From: Prevotellaceae bacterium | Lineage (GTDB): Bacteria > Bacteroidota > Bacteroidia > Bacteroidales > Bacteroidaceae | Length of the DNA stretch: 64,000 bases | Reading direction: 5' to 3' | NCBI GenBank assembly: GCA_028726625.1 | Contig: JAQYPT010000073.1 | Span: forward strand, 29,924 to 93,923 | Shown: positions 9,457 through 18,263 of the stretch, piece after piece | Layout of the letters: the number at the start of each line of letters is the position of its first letter | How positions within the stretch are numbered: position 1 is the stretch's first letter | Position numbers and translations under genes: made by a program | The notes under the pieces: generated by a model | What the model was told of the DNA's origin: nothing | The model's database searches: none | The model's input: only the letters and a program-made list of their open reading frames with translations

Positions 9457-10365
9457 TTAGTCTTTCAGTTTGTCAAAGATGTTCATCAGTCGTTCCAATT
9501 CCTGTTCATTGGCGAAAGGAATGCTGATTTTGCCTTTTCCCTTGGCACTACATGTCATTTGAACTTTTGTCTTCAGAAATGTAGATAAGCGCAGTCTCAG
9601 CACGTCAAACTCCTCTGGCAAGCCGCCCTTGGCCGAGCTATGTTTCTCTGATTTCCGCAGCTCCCCGCCGTTCTTGAGCTGTTGAGCCAGTTCTTCCACC
9701 TTTCTAACCGGGTAGCCATTCTTCTGCACTTCCTTGAACAGCTTGATTTGCATCGATGGGCTTTCTACGGCAAGTAAAGCCCGAGCGTGTCCCATGTCAA
9801 TCTCTTTCTTCTGCAAAGCCATTTGTACTTGAGCCGGCAGCTTCAGCAAGCGCAGGTAATTGGTGATGGCCGTGCGGCTCTTTCCCACGTGCTTAGACAC
9901 TTTCTCTTGCGTCATGCCGCTCTTTTCCATGAGCTTTTCGTAAGCCAGAGCGATTTCTATGGCATTGAGGTCTTCGCGCTGAATGTTCTCAACCAATGCC
10001 ATCTCCATGACCGTTTCGTCATCAATAGTCCGAATATATGCGGGTATAGCCTCTAAACCAACGATTTGTGAGGCGCGCCAACGACGCTCACCAGCTACAA
10101 TTTGATATTTGTCGGCAGCTACTTGGCGGAGGGTGATGGGTTGAATGATGCCAATTTCTCGAATGCTTGATGCTAGTTCTTCCAACGCCTCTTGGTCAAA
10201 TTCGCGGCGAGGCTGGTTGGGATTGGCTTCAATTTGTTCGATGGGCACCTCGTTGATGGTCGAACTGCCTTGCGTTTGTATATTATCTGTCGAAATGAGA
10301 GCGTCGAGGCCGCGCCCTAATGCCGGAGCTTTTGTGGAATGACTATATTTTTTTCGTACTGCCAT
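9457..10365 (-). CDS. parB: Chromosome-partitioning protein ParB
   Basis: This 302-aa ParB/Spo0J protein is the centromere-binding part of the chromosome segregation system. The N-terminal CTPase/ParB domain begins EVPIEQIEANPNQPRREFDQEALEELASSI and includes the GERRWRASQ motif. The central helix-turn-helix lies near residues 140-190 (GMTQEKVSKHVGKSRTAITNYLRLL, then GHARALL). A short C-terminal dimerisation region follows the basic linker. It is downstream of parA with a 132-bp gap that shows no terminator. No good parS site (palindrome with core CACGTG) was found in the window. Confidence 0.95.
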   Translation of the reverse strand: MAVRKKYSHSTKAPALGRGLDALISTDNIQTQGSSTINEVPIEQIEANPNQPRREFDQEALEELASSIREIGIIQPITLRQVAADKYQIVAGERRWRASQIVGLEAIPAYIRTIDDETVMEMALVENIQREDLNAIEIALAYEKLMEKSGMTQEKVSKHVGKSRTAITNYLRLLKLPAQVQMALQKKEIDMGHARALLAVESPSMQIKLFKEVQKNGYPVRKVEELAQQLKNGGELRKSEKHSSAKGGLPEEFDVLRLRLSTFLKTKVQMTCSAKGKGKISIPFANEQELERLMNIFDKLKD

Positions 10366-10497
10366 GAGTCTGTTTTACTTATAGGGAAGATGGAAAATGG
10401 TGGTTTTGGTTATGAATGGAACAACAGAGAATGTGTGTTAACACCGGATGAAGAGAGCTGTAGAGTCCTGATATTCCGCTGTCTTAGTGTCTACTAC

Positions 10498-11262
10498 TCA
10501 AGCGTTCTTGCTGATGATTTCCCTAGCCAAGTTCAGGTGATTCTTGGCCCCCGACGAGTCGGCATCGTACAGGATGACCGGCAATCCGTGGCTCGGACTT
10601 TCGCTGAGCTTCACGTTTCGCTGAATCACCGTCTTGAAGACCAACTCCTGGAAGTGCCGCTTCACCTCGTCGTAAATCTGATTAGCCAGACGCAAACGAC
10701 TGTCGTACATCGTCAAGAGAAAACCTTCGATTTCCAATTTCGGGTTCAGTTTGCTCTTGATAATCTTGATGGTGTTGAGCAGTTTGCTGATACCTTCCAG
10801 GGCGAAATATTCACATTGCACGGGAATGATGACCGAGTCGGATGCCGTGAGCGCGTTCACCGTAATCAAACCCAGTGACGGACTGCAGTCAATGAGTATG
10901 TAATCGTAGTCATCGCGGATGGGATCCAAGATGTTCTTGATTACTTTTTCTCGGTTGTCCAGGTTTAACATCTCTATCTCTGCGCCCACCAGGTCGATGT
11001 GGCTCGGTATGATGTCCAGCCCGGTAATGTCTGTGGTGTAGATGGCATCACGCACGTCAGCCTTATTGATGATGCATTCGTATAGCGAACAGTCCACCTC
11101 CTTGATGTCTACGCCCAAACCACTGGAGGCGTTGGCCTGTGGATCGGCATCGACGATGAGTACCGATTTCTCGAGCGTAGCCAATGATGCGCCCAGATTG
11201 ATGGTGGTGGTGGTCTTGCCTACACCACCTTTTTGATTCGCTAAAGCTATGATTTTTCCCAT
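10498..11262 (-). CDS. parA: Chromosome-partitioning ATPase ParA
   Basis: This 254-aa ParA/Soj ATPase has the deviant Walker A motif KGGVGKTTT at residues 11-19, DADPQANASSGLG, and DYILIDCSPSLGLITVNAL. It drives ParB-parS segregation on the nucleoid. The open frame extends upstream to 11388, but I place the start at the ATG at 11262 (MGKIIALANQKGG). That is the usual ParA N-terminus, and the -7 box at 11296-11303 lies 34 nt upstream of it, inside the longer frame. It leads the parA-parB-DUF5683-transglycosylase-rel cluster and is divergent from surE. Confidence 0.95.
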   Translation of the reverse strand: MGKIIALANQKGGVGKTTTTINLGASLATLEKSVLIVDADPQANASSGLGVDIKEVDCSLYECIINKADVRDAIYTTDITGLDIIPSHIDLVGAEIEMLNLDNREKVIKNILDPIRDDYDYILIDCSPSLGLITVNALTASDSVIIPVQCEYFALEGISKLLNTIKIIKSKLNPKLEIEGFLLTMYDSRLRLANQIYDEVKRHFQELVFKTVIQRNVKLSESPSHGLPVILYDADSSGAKNHLNLAREIISKNA

Positions 11263-11295
11263 TTTCAGTATCCTTCTAAAGACATTAAATTGTTG

Positions 11296-11303
11296 CAAAG
11301 TTA
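11296..11303 (-). promoter_or_regulatory. -7 box of parA
   Basis: TAACTTTG on the minus strand lies 34 nt upstream of the chosen parA start. A TTTG lies 14 nt further upstream, shorter than the usual 19-20. Confidence 0.5.
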
Positions 11304-11344
11304 CATATTTTGTATGACAAAGTACCCATTTAAACTTTTTTTCG

Positions 11345-11352
11345 TACTTTTG
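11345..11352 (+). promoter_or_regulatory. -7 box of surE-lpxB
   Basis: TACTTTTG on the plus strand would give a leader of about 100 nt before surE. No TTTG is seen at the normal -33 spacing. Confidence 0.45.
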
Positions 11353-11457
11353 CATGAGAATTAATAGGAATATCACCTGCCGAATCAAGCAAATTTACTT
11401 TCTCACTTCAGAAAGTTTTCCTTGAGCTTTTCGGCTTGATTAAAAGCGTTAAAAGAC

Positions 11458-12261
11458 ATGCAGACAGAGCGACCCTTGATTTTGATTTCAAACGATGACG
11501 GCTATCATTCACCCGGCATTCATGCCTTGGTAGACATGGTTTCCGATTTGGCAGATGTACTGGTCTGCGCACCAGAGGCAGCTCGTTCGGGCTTTTCGTG
11601 TGCTTTTTCGACTGTGGAATATTTGCGGTTAAAGCGCAGGAAGGACATCGGAACGGCTCAAGTGTGGTCGTGCAGCGGTACGCCGGTCGACTGTGTGAAG
11701 CTGGCTCTCGACCAGTTGTGCCCCGACAGAAGGCCGGCTCTCATCCTGGGCGGCATCAACCACGGTGACAATTCGTCTGTAAACAATCACTATTCGGGTA
11801 CCATGGGCATCGCTATGGAAGGCTGCATGAAGTACATCCCCTCTGTGGCTTTCTCCAGTTGTTATTACGAGGAGGATGCCAACCTTGAACCGTTGCGCCC
11901 ATACGTGCGGATAGTGGTGAAGAAGGTGCTGGCGGACGGATTGCCCAAGGGCATCTGCTTGAATGTCAACTTTCCTGCCCGACAAGTGTTCGAGGGCATC
12001 AAGGCGTGCCGGATGACGATGGGCAGGTGGGTCAACGAGATTGTAAAACAACATCATCCGCGCCAATACGATTATTATTGGGTGGTGGGTGAGTATCAGA
12101 ACGATGAGCCTGATGCCGAGGACTCCGACCAGTGGGCACTCAATCATGGCTACGTTGCCATTACGCCCACTAAGATGGATGTCACCGCTTACGAGTTTAT
12201 GGATGAGATCAGGGAATGGGAAACGCCAGTTGCCCCTTCAACTTTCAACGCTCAAGACTAA
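11458..12261 (+). CDS. surE: 5'/3'-nucleotidase SurE
   Basis: This 267-aa protein has the SurE metal site at its N-terminus: LILISNDDGYHSPGI (NDDG at residues 12-15). It also has the family motifs APEAARSGFSCAFS, CSGTPVDCVKLAL, GGINHGDNSSVNNHYSGTMGIAMEG and LNVNFP. SurE removes phosphate from nucleoside monophosphates and is associated with stress and stationary phase. It lies 91 bp before lpxB on the same strand, a pairing common in Bacteroidetes. Confidence 0.95.
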   Translation: MQTERPLILISNDDGYHSPGIHALVDMVSDLADVLVCAPEAARSGFSCAFSTVEYLRLKRRKDIGTAQVWSCSGTPVDCVKLALDQLCPDRRPALILGGINHGDNSSVNNHYSGTMGIAMEGCMKYIPSVAFSSCYYEEDANLEPLRPYVRIVVKKVLADGLPKGICLNVNFPARQVFEGIKACRMTMGRWVNEIVKQHHPRQYDYYWVVGEYQNDEPDAEDSDQWALNHGYVAITPTKMDVTAYEFMDEIREWETPVAPSTFNAQD

Positions 12262-12352
12262 TCCATGAAGGCTCTTTGAACCGCTCGCCGCTCGCTGAAC
12301 ACTGCATATTGACGAGCGTGCGCACCATACTATATTCCAAAATCATGAGCTT

Positions 12353-13501
12353 ATGAAGTATTATTTGATTGTTGGCGAAGCCAGTGGAGACTTGCATGCC
12401 TCGCACTTGATGACGGCTTTGAAAAAACAGGACAATGACGCTCAGTTTCGATTCTTCGGCGGAGACCTCATGACGGCGGTTGGGGGAGAGCGGGTGAGGC
12501 ATTTCAAGGAAATGGCGTACATGGGGTTTATCCCCGTGCTGCTGCATCTGCGAACCATCTTCAAGAACATGAAAATGTGCAAAGAAGACATTGTTCGGTG
12601 GCATCCCGACGTGGTGATTTTGGTCGACTATGCCGGGTTTAACCTGGATATTGCTAAGTTCTTGAAAACCAATACAAACATACCTGCTTATTATTACATA
12701 GCACCCAAGCTTTGGGCCTGGAAGGAATACCGCATCAAGAACATCAAGCGTGATGTGGCTGAGCTGTTTTCCATCTTGCCTTTCGAGGTTCCTTTTTTCG
12801 AGCAAAAGCATCATTATCCCATCCATTATGTAGGTAATCCGACGGCTGATGAGGTGCGTCAGTTCCGTGCTTCATATACCGAGAGTTTCGAGGAGTTTTG
12901 TCTTGTGAATCATCTTGACAAAAATAAGCCTATCATAGCCTTGCTGGCAGGAAGTAGAAAGCAGGAGATTAAGGACAATTTGCCTGCCATGATTCAGGCA
13001 GCCAACGCTTATCCAGACTTCCAACCCGTGCTGGCAGGGGCGCCAGCTATTGAGGATGCTTATTACGAAGAGTACCTGACCGGCACGAACGTCGCCTTGG
13101 TTAAAAACAGGACTTATCCGTTGTTGGCCCATGCTGTGGCAGCTTTGGTGACCAGTGGCACGGCAACGCTCGAAACGGCTTTGTTTGATGTGCCGCAAGT
13201 GGTGTGTTACAAGACGCCTGTCCCCCGACTCATACGCTTTGCGTTCGAGCATATCATTAAAGTAAAGTACATCTCTTTGGTTAACCTCATCGCTGATCAG
13301 GAAGTGGTGCGAGAACTGTTTGCCGACCGCTTTACCCTCGCAAACATCGTCAAAGAGCTGGGACTTATCCTGCCGGGTGGCGGAGAACGCCAGAAAATGC
13401 TCGCCGATTATGCCGAGGTGCGTCATCAGTTGGGCGATCATGTAGCACCAGAAAATGCCGCAAAAATTATGGTTTCATTGTTGAAGGGCGAACGGCAGTA
13501 A
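12353..13501 (+). CDS. lpxB: Lipid-A-disaccharide synthase
   Basis: This 382-aa protein has the normal length for the GT19 enzyme LpxB, which joins UDP-diacylglucosamine and lipid X in lipid A synthesis at the cytoplasmic face of the inner membrane. Family motifs include YYLIVGEASGDLHASHLM, FGGDLM, VILVDYAGFNLDIAKFL, YYIAPKLWAWKEYRIKNIKRDV, PFEVPFF, HYVGNPTADEV, LLAGSRKQEI and VTSGTATLETALFDVPQVVCYKT. The start at 12353 (MKYYLIVGEASGD) gives the usual N-terminus. Together with lptD at 40-43 kb it shows that the organism makes LPS. Confidence 0.96.
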   Translation: MKYYLIVGEASGDLHASHLMTALKKQDNDAQFRFFGGDLMTAVGGERVRHFKEMAYMGFIPVLLHLRTIFKNMKMCKEDIVRWHPDVVILVDYAGFNLDIAKFLKTNTNIPAYYYIAPKLWAWKEYRIKNIKRDVAELFSILPFEVPFFEQKHHYPIHYVGNPTADEVRQFRASYTESFEEFCLVNHLDKNKPIIALLAGSRKQEIKDNLPAMIQAANAYPDFQPVLAGAPAIEDAYYEEYLTGTNVALVKNRTYPLLAHAVAALVTSGTATLETALFDVPQVVCYKTPVPRLIRFAFEHIIKVKYISLVNLIADQEVVRELFADRFTLANIVKELGLILPGGGERQKMLADYAEVRHQLGDHVAPENAAKIMVSLLKGERQ

Positions 13502-13570
13502 CCGAGAGGTGTCCGATCTTTTTGAAGAGCTTCTTTACTCCTTGTTTATCAGTGCTTTACTAATTCTTTC

Positions 13571-13655
13571 CAAAGTCTATGGGTTTGCTCAGTAAAGTCA
13601 TTGAGTTTGCCCGCCAAACCCAATGACTTTGGCGGGCAAACTCAATGCTATTAAT
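13571..13655. repeat. 22-bp-period degenerate array B (4 units)
   Basis: Units start at 13571, 13593, 13615 and 13638 (spacing 22, 22, 23). Each reads (A/C)AAA(G/C)(T/C)C(A/T)ATG(A/G)(C/G)TTTG or close to it; units 2 and 3 form an inverted pair. The array occupies the gap between the convergent lpxB and SGNH hydrolase genes. Nothing else is seen in 13502-13809. Confidence 0.8.
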
Positions 13656-13809
13656 ATGTGAGGGTAATGGCGTGCTGTTTCACGTTTCGTCAGAGAAGAA
13701 TTTCGAATCACAGATTACGCAATTCAATTCGTAACTGACCGAAGGATTGAACGAGGCGAGTGCCTCTTTTAGTACGGTCTATGCTGTGGTATGAAGGTTA
13801 TGTTTCGGT

Positions 13810-14892
13810 TTATTGAACAATCCCCATCTTTTTCATTTCTTGCAGCAGCACATCCGCCATTCTCATGAAACCAAGATCTGTAAAATGAATGCCATCGACC
13901 GTTGCTTCGCCATCATTGCCGATGAGGTTGTCGCTGCTGATGTAATAGAGGTTGTTGTCTCCTTTTGCCTTGAGTGCCTGAAAACATTTTTTCAGTTCGA
14001 TATTCTTGTCGTGGACAACTTTACTAATCTCTTGATCGTAGGTGCCATGGGGAAATATGGGGTTTTCGATGAACACGATTGGTGTATTTGGATTTTCTTT
14101 TCTGATGATGTTGACGAAAGGAATTGTCTTGTTCTTGACATTCTCCGGGCCGTTGTTCGGTGCGAAATCAAGGATGAACATCTGCGCATTTGTCTTTTTG
14201 GCGATGACTTCAGCCACATCCATGTCCAGTCTGCCGTTGCCGCTGAATCCAAGATTGATTACCTCGGTGTTGAGCCAGCGTTCTAATATGTTGGTAAAAC
14301 TCATACCCGGTCGGGCCGCACAGCCTCCTTGTGTGATGCTCGTTCCATACACAACAATGGGTGCTTCTGTCCTTGGAAATGGCAGTGTGGGTTGGGCGAT
14401 GGTCTTGGTAGAGTCGATGCCAATCTCAAGTGAAACAATTCCGTCATACAAGGGAAGGTAGAGCATGTATTCTCGCTCGATGGGTTTCATGTGATCGATG
14501 ATGACTTGCGTGGAAACTTTCGCCGTAGGTCTGCCTGTTTTCATGAATACCCATTTGCCCTGATCCCAGGTATATAAGTCAAGTCCTTTGGTTCCCGTTG
14601 GCGACATGTGGTTCATGTAGGCATCGTTCAAGGTTTCCCATTTAGCAGCAATCGTTGTACTGTTGGTTTTGAACCTTACGGCGAGACCTGATGTGTGTTT
14701 GCCCAAATGCCAAACAGGAGGTCGGCAGGTGTTTTTTAATTCACGCGGCAAACGCTCATATCTGGTTTCGGTATCATTGGATATCTTTCCAATAACCGGA
14801 AACTGATCGGCGTTGTAGTAGGTGATTTGTGAAAACACAAGGGTAGGTGACAATAAGACGAGGATGAAAAAAATGACTTTGAAATGACGCAT
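13810..14892 (-). CDS. Secreted two-domain SGNH/GDSL hydrolase
   Basis: This 360-aa protein begins with a signal peptide (MRHFKVIFFILVLLSPTLVFSQ). The N-terminal domain is the GxDLY type often fused to SGNH hydrolases (GTKGLDLYTWDQGKWVF, around residues 100-117). The C-terminal domain is the SGNH esterase fold. The nucleophile Ser is at 185 in VYGTSITQGGCAARPGMS, block III is GFSGNGRLD, and the catalytic Asp and His are in DGIHFTD (333-339). Proteins with this architecture act on acetylated or acylated glycans or are uncharacterised; the substrate here cannot be told. It is transcribed alone from a good promoter at 14952-14983. Confidence 0.88.
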   Translation of the reverse strand: MRHFKVIFFILVLLSPTLVFSQITYYNADQFPVIGKISNDTETRYERLPRELKNTCRPPVWHLGKHTSGLAVRFKTNSTTIAAKWETLNDAYMNHMSPTGTKGLDLYTWDQGKWVFMKTGRPTAKVSTQVIIDHMKPIEREYMLYLPLYDGIVSLEIGIDSTKTIAQPTLPFPRTEAPIVVYGTSITQGGCAARPGMSFTNILERWLNTEVINLGFSGNGRLDMDVAEVIAKKTNAQMFILDFAPNNGPENVKNKTIPFVNIIRKENPNTPIVFIENPIFPHGTYDQEISKVVHDKNIELKKCFQALKAKGDNNLYYISSDNLIGNDGEATVDGIHFTDLGFMRMADVLLQEMKKMGIVQ

Positions 14893-14951
14893 AAGTATGA
14901 GATTAATGTTATTGGTATGTAGTTTTTTTCATGTTAACTCATTGTGTCTTG

Positions 14952-14983
14952 CAAATTTAGAAAATTAAAGTATAAAGCACAAA
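14952..14983 (-). promoter_or_regulatory. Promoter of the SGNH hydrolase gene
   Basis: On the minus strand TTTG (14980-14983) is followed after 20 nt by TAAATTTG (14952-14959), a textbook Bacteroidetes promoter. The leader is about 55 nt. Confidence 0.65.
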
Positions 14984-15085
14984 CAAACGATATGAAAAAT
15001 GTTTATGCAAGCAAACAGAGGCGAAATGTGGTGCAGATGATTCTTGAGGTGAATCGCCTGTATTGGTTTTGTGTATGTGGAAACC

Positions 15086-15949
15086 TTACAACAAGGTGAT
15101 GGAATAGAGATAAATAACGGCTGCCGGGATGGCCATCAGGGAAGAGTCGAAGCGGTCGAGCATGCCTCCGTGGCCAGGTAGGATGTTACCACTGTCTTTA
15201 ATTCCTAATGTTCGTTTGAACAACGATTCGACTAAATCGCCCCAAGTACCAAATACAACCACGACCAAACCCAAGCCCAACCATTCCCAAAGGTTCAGGG
15301 TGGATAAGTTTTCACCTTGCGACTCTAAAAAATAAATGATGGTAGCTACAATCAACACCAGTACGCCGCCACCGATACTGCCTTCCCAACTCTTGGCGGG
15401 AGAGATGCGAGGAAATAGTTTGTGCTTACCAAAGAGCGAGCCTGTGCAGTAGGCTCCCGTGTCATTGGTCCATAGAAAAATGAAGATACTCAGAGGAAGT
15501 AAGTAGTAAAAATGGGTCACACCGTCTGGTGATTGTCTGAAAGCCAGCACATTGATCATCGAGAGCGGCAGCGCAATGTACAGTTGCGAAAGCGTGGTGT
15601 ATGCCCAGTCGTTCACTGCATCCTTGCTTTGTGTGTACAGGTTGCTGATGAATAGGTAGACAATGGTGAGGAGATAGGGAACAAAAACCGCATTGGTTTG
15701 GATGAAGCCACTGTTGACACCTGCCACGGCAAGAAAGAAATAAACGCCGGCTACCGTTGTAATGAATCGGTTAACGGTAACGTTCTCACGGTCGTTTACC
15801 AATCCTGTAAACTCCCAAATCGTCATGCCTGTGATGAGTGTAAAGACGAATATCATGGCTACAGGGCGCAAAAAACAGGTTGTCATGATGGCAACGAACA
15901 AGATGCCGGTGATGGTTCGAGTGATGAGATTTTTAAGTTTTGGTGTCAT
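15086..15949 (-). CDS. cdsA: Phosphatidate cytidylyltransferase
   Basis: This 287-aa integral membrane enzyme has about eight hydrophobic segments. It makes CDP-diacylglycerol from phosphatidate and CTP, the precursor of all phospholipids. The CdsA signature is complete near residues 245-273: ESLFKRTLGIKDSGNILPGHGGMLDRFDS. FPRISPAKSWEGSIGG upstream is also conserved. It is the third gene of the rsfS-ftsH-cdsA set. A 230-bp gap filled by a composite repeat separates it from ftsH, so whether transcription crosses this gap is open. Confidence 0.95.
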   Translation of the reverse strand: MTPKLKNLITRTITGILFVAIMTTCFLRPVAMIFVFTLITGMTIWEFTGLVNDRENVTVNRFITTVAGVYFFLAVAGVNSGFIQTNAVFVPYLLTIVYLFISNLYTQSKDAVNDWAYTTLSQLYIALPLSMINVLAFRQSPDGVTHFYYLLPLSIFIFLWTNDTGAYCTGSLFGKHKLFPRISPAKSWEGSIGGGVLVLIVATIIYFLESQGENLSTLNLWEWLGLGLVVVVFGTWGDLVESLFKRTLGIKDSGNILPGHGGMLDRFDSSLMAIPAAVIYLYSITLL

Positions 15950-15966
15950 GGATGTAAAGAAATTTA

Positions 15967-16171
15967 GCCTCTCCCCTTGCCCCTCCCCAAAAGGGGGGGG
16001 AGTAGTTAGCTGTATTACTTTGAACTTTGAGGTTTGAACTTTGAGATTTGAACTTTATTATTAGCTGAAGATTTAATTTGTCAACTCGTAGACTTGTCAA
16101 CTCGTAAACTCGTAAACTAACAAGTCAGCTATCTACTCCCCTCCCTTTTGGGGAGGGGTAGGGGGAGAGGC
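15967..16171. repeat. Composite repeat with 46-bp inverted C-rich arms
   Basis: The left arm (15967-16012) and the right arm (16126-16171) match as inverted repeats at 42 of 46 positions. Each arm has C-rich, AAAA, G-rich and AGCT-ending parts. Between them lie a TTTGAACTTTGAG repeat (16018-16060) and an AACTCGTAAACTTGTC repeat (16080-16120). The same blocks in the same order occur at 63716-63856, and the last two at 40022-40123. The element lies between ftsH and cdsA. It encodes no protein. Confidence 0.85.
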
Positions 16172-16179
16172 TTCTGTTT

Positions 16180-18213
16180 TTAGCTCTCCTGTTTGCTCTC
16201 TTTCAATGCTCTCTGATGCTCTTCTTCAGCCGCTTTTACTTCTTCAGGCATGTCTTCCAGCTTGGGTTCGTTGTCCTGCATGATTTCTTGTGAGCGGCTA
16301 ACCCATGGACGTTTGCCGAATATCTTTTCAACGTCTTCAGCGAAGATGACCTCGCGAGTGAGCAAAAGTTCTGCCAGCTTGGCATGGCCCTCTTTGTGTT
16401 CTGTGAGTATTTGCTTGGCTCTGTCGTACTGTTCGTTGATCATCTTCAGCACCTCGTCGTCAATAATCTTTGCCGTGGTCTCTGAGTAAGGCTTCTGGAA
16501 CTGATATTCCTGGTTGTTGTAGTAGCAAATGTTGGGTAGTATATCGCTCATGCCGGCGTAGGCAATCATGCTATACGAACTCTTTGTAGCACGCTCCAAG
16601 TCGTTAATGGCACCAGTGGAAATCTGTCCTACGCACAGTTCTTCGGCAGCTCGGCCACCCAATAAGGCGCACATCTCGTCGAGCATCTGCTCCTTGGTGG
16701 TGATTTGTCGCTCTTCGGGTAGATACCATGCGGCGCCTAAGGCTCTTCCACGAGGCACAATAGAGACCTTAACGAGCGGATGAGCATGCTCGCAGAACCA
16801 TGAAACGGTGGCGTGTCCAGCCTCATGAAGAGCGATGGTGCGCTTCTCACCAGCTGTCATAATCTTTGTTTTCTTTTCCAGTCCACCCACGATACGGTCA
16901 ACTGCATCCAGGAAATCTTGCTTTCCAACTTGTGTCTTATTGTGTCTTGCGGCAATCAATGCGGCCTCGTTGCAGACGTTAGCGATGTCGGCACCCGAGA
17001 ATCCTGGTGTTTGTCGTGACAGGAAGTCGATGTCCAAATCAGGTGCTACCTTCACTCTACGAAGATGAACCAGGAATATTTCCTTGCGTTCGGGCAGGTC
17101 GGGCAAGTCCACACTGATTTGTCTGTCAAAGCGTCCTGCGCGTAACAGGGCATTGTCGAGCATGTCGGCGCGGTTGGTGGCTGCCAGAATAATGACGCCA
17201 CTGTTGGTGCCAAAGCCGTCCATTTCGGTCAGCAAGGCATTCAACGTATTCTCCCTTTCATCGTTTCCGCCCATGGCAGGATTCTTGCTGCGGGCTCTTC
17301 CTACGGCATCAATCTCATCGATGAAGATGATACAGGGTGATTTTTCCTTGGCTTGTCGGAACAAGTCGCGCACACGACTGGCACCAACACCGACGAACAT
17401 CTCTACGAAATCGGAGCCACTCATGGAGAAGAAAGGCACACCAGCTTCACCTGCAACCGCCTTTGCCAGCAAGGTCTTACCCGTACCTGGAGGTCCTACG
17501 AGCAGTGCTCCCTTAGGTATTTTACCGCCCAAGTCGGTGTATTTCTGTGGATTCTTCAGGAAGTCAACAATCTCTTGCACCTCTTGTTTGGCGCCTGCTT
17601 GTCCTGCTACGTCCTTGAAGGTGATGCCTAGATCGTTGCCTTTCTCGTACATCTTGGCCTTACTCTTACCAACATTGAAAACGCCACCAGACCCACCGGC
17701 ACCTCCGCCACCCATTCTTCGCATCAGGAAAATCCACATGACGATGAGAAAAATGGGGAATGAGAGGTTGAGAAGAATGTTCATCAGGTCGTTTCCTTTC
17801 TCGTTCTCGTAGCTAAAATCGGCAATTTTACCAGATGATTGTTCTGCTGTTAGGTATTTTTCCAGTTCGTCAACCGATCCAAACTCCACTTCAACGTAGG
17901 GAGAAGTGCCCGTCTGCTTAGCCGTCATGTTGAAGACATCGCGGATGTGTTCGGGCTTAACGTACATCTTCAATATATTCTGTTCCTTGTTGATGACCAC
18001 ATTCTTGGCGTAACCTTTTGCGATATACTGCTTGAATTTCGAATAAGTAGCTTTCTTATTGGCGCTTGCGTTGCCCAAGGAGTTACCACCTCCGGTCATG
18101 AAAAATATGGCCAGTGTAATAGCAACAATTGCGTATATCCAGTTCATGTTGAACTTAGGCATCTTGGGTTGGTTGTCGTTGTTATTGTTGTAGGAATTGT
18201 TTTTATTGTCCAT
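16180..18213 (-). CDS. ftsH: ATP-dependent zinc metalloprotease FtsH
   Basis: This 677-aa protein has the standard FtsH layout: a first membrane segment at about 24-42 (WIYAIVAITLAIFFMTGG), an extracytoplasmic domain, and a second segment at about 144-165 followed by a Gly-rich stretch. The AAA+ domain has Walker A GPPGTGKT at 240-247 and Walker B IIFIDEID near 295-302. The M41 protease domain has the zinc motif HEAGH at 463-467. FtsH is an inner-membrane hexamer that degrades membrane and short-lived cytoplasmic proteins. The Asn-rich N-terminus (NNSYNNNNDN) is typical of Bacteroidetes members. It follows rsfS after 50 bp. Confidence 0.97.
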   Translation of the reverse strand: MDNKNNSYNNNNDNQPKMPKFNMNWIYAIVAITLAIFFMTGGGNSLGNASANKKATYSKFKQYIAKGYAKNVVINKEQNILKMYVKPEHIRDVFNMTAKQTGTSPYVEVEFGSVDELEKYLTAEQSSGKIADFSYENEKGNDLMNILLNLSFPIFLIVMWIFLMRRMGGGGAGGSGGVFNVGKSKAKMYEKGNDLGITFKDVAGQAGAKQEVQEIVDFLKNPQKYTDLGGKIPKGALLVGPPGTGKTLLAKAVAGEAGVPFFSMSGSDFVEMFVGVGASRVRDLFRQAKEKSPCIIFIDEIDAVGRARSKNPAMGGNDERENTLNALLTEMDGFGTNSGVIILAATNRADMLDNALLRAGRFDRQISVDLPDLPERKEIFLVHLRRVKVAPDLDIDFLSRQTPGFSGADIANVCNEAALIAARHNKTQVGKQDFLDAVDRIVGGLEKKTKIMTAGEKRTIALHEAGHATVSWFCEHAHPLVKVSIVPRGRALGAAWYLPEERQITTKEQMLDEMCALLGGRAAEELCVGQISTGAINDLERATKSSYSMIAYAGMSDILPNICYYNNQEYQFQKPYSETTAKIIDDEVLKMINEQYDRAKQILTEHKEGHAKLAELLLTREVIFAEDVEKIFGKRPWVSRSQEIMQDNEPKLEDMPEEVKAAEEEHQRALKESKQES

Positions 18214-18263
18214 AAAGATGAATTCTGTTATAATAGGGTAGGAATATCAAATGCCATGCCAAT

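Noticed and set aside
13676..13685. parS centromere site (TGTTTCACGT)
   Set aside because: Only the left half matches; the right half reads TTCGTC instead of GAAACA, so there is no palindrome.
15762..16037. Plus-strand frame ending in SPCPSPKGGG as a gene
   Set aside because: It is antisense to cdsA and its end is the C-rich repeat read as protein; such tails are an artefact of that repeat.
15967..16171. Insertion sequence or miniature transposon with terminal inverted repeats
   Set aside because: The inverted arms resemble that, but I see no target-site duplication, and at 63.7 kb the same blocks occur with only one arm. It is reported as a composite repeat.
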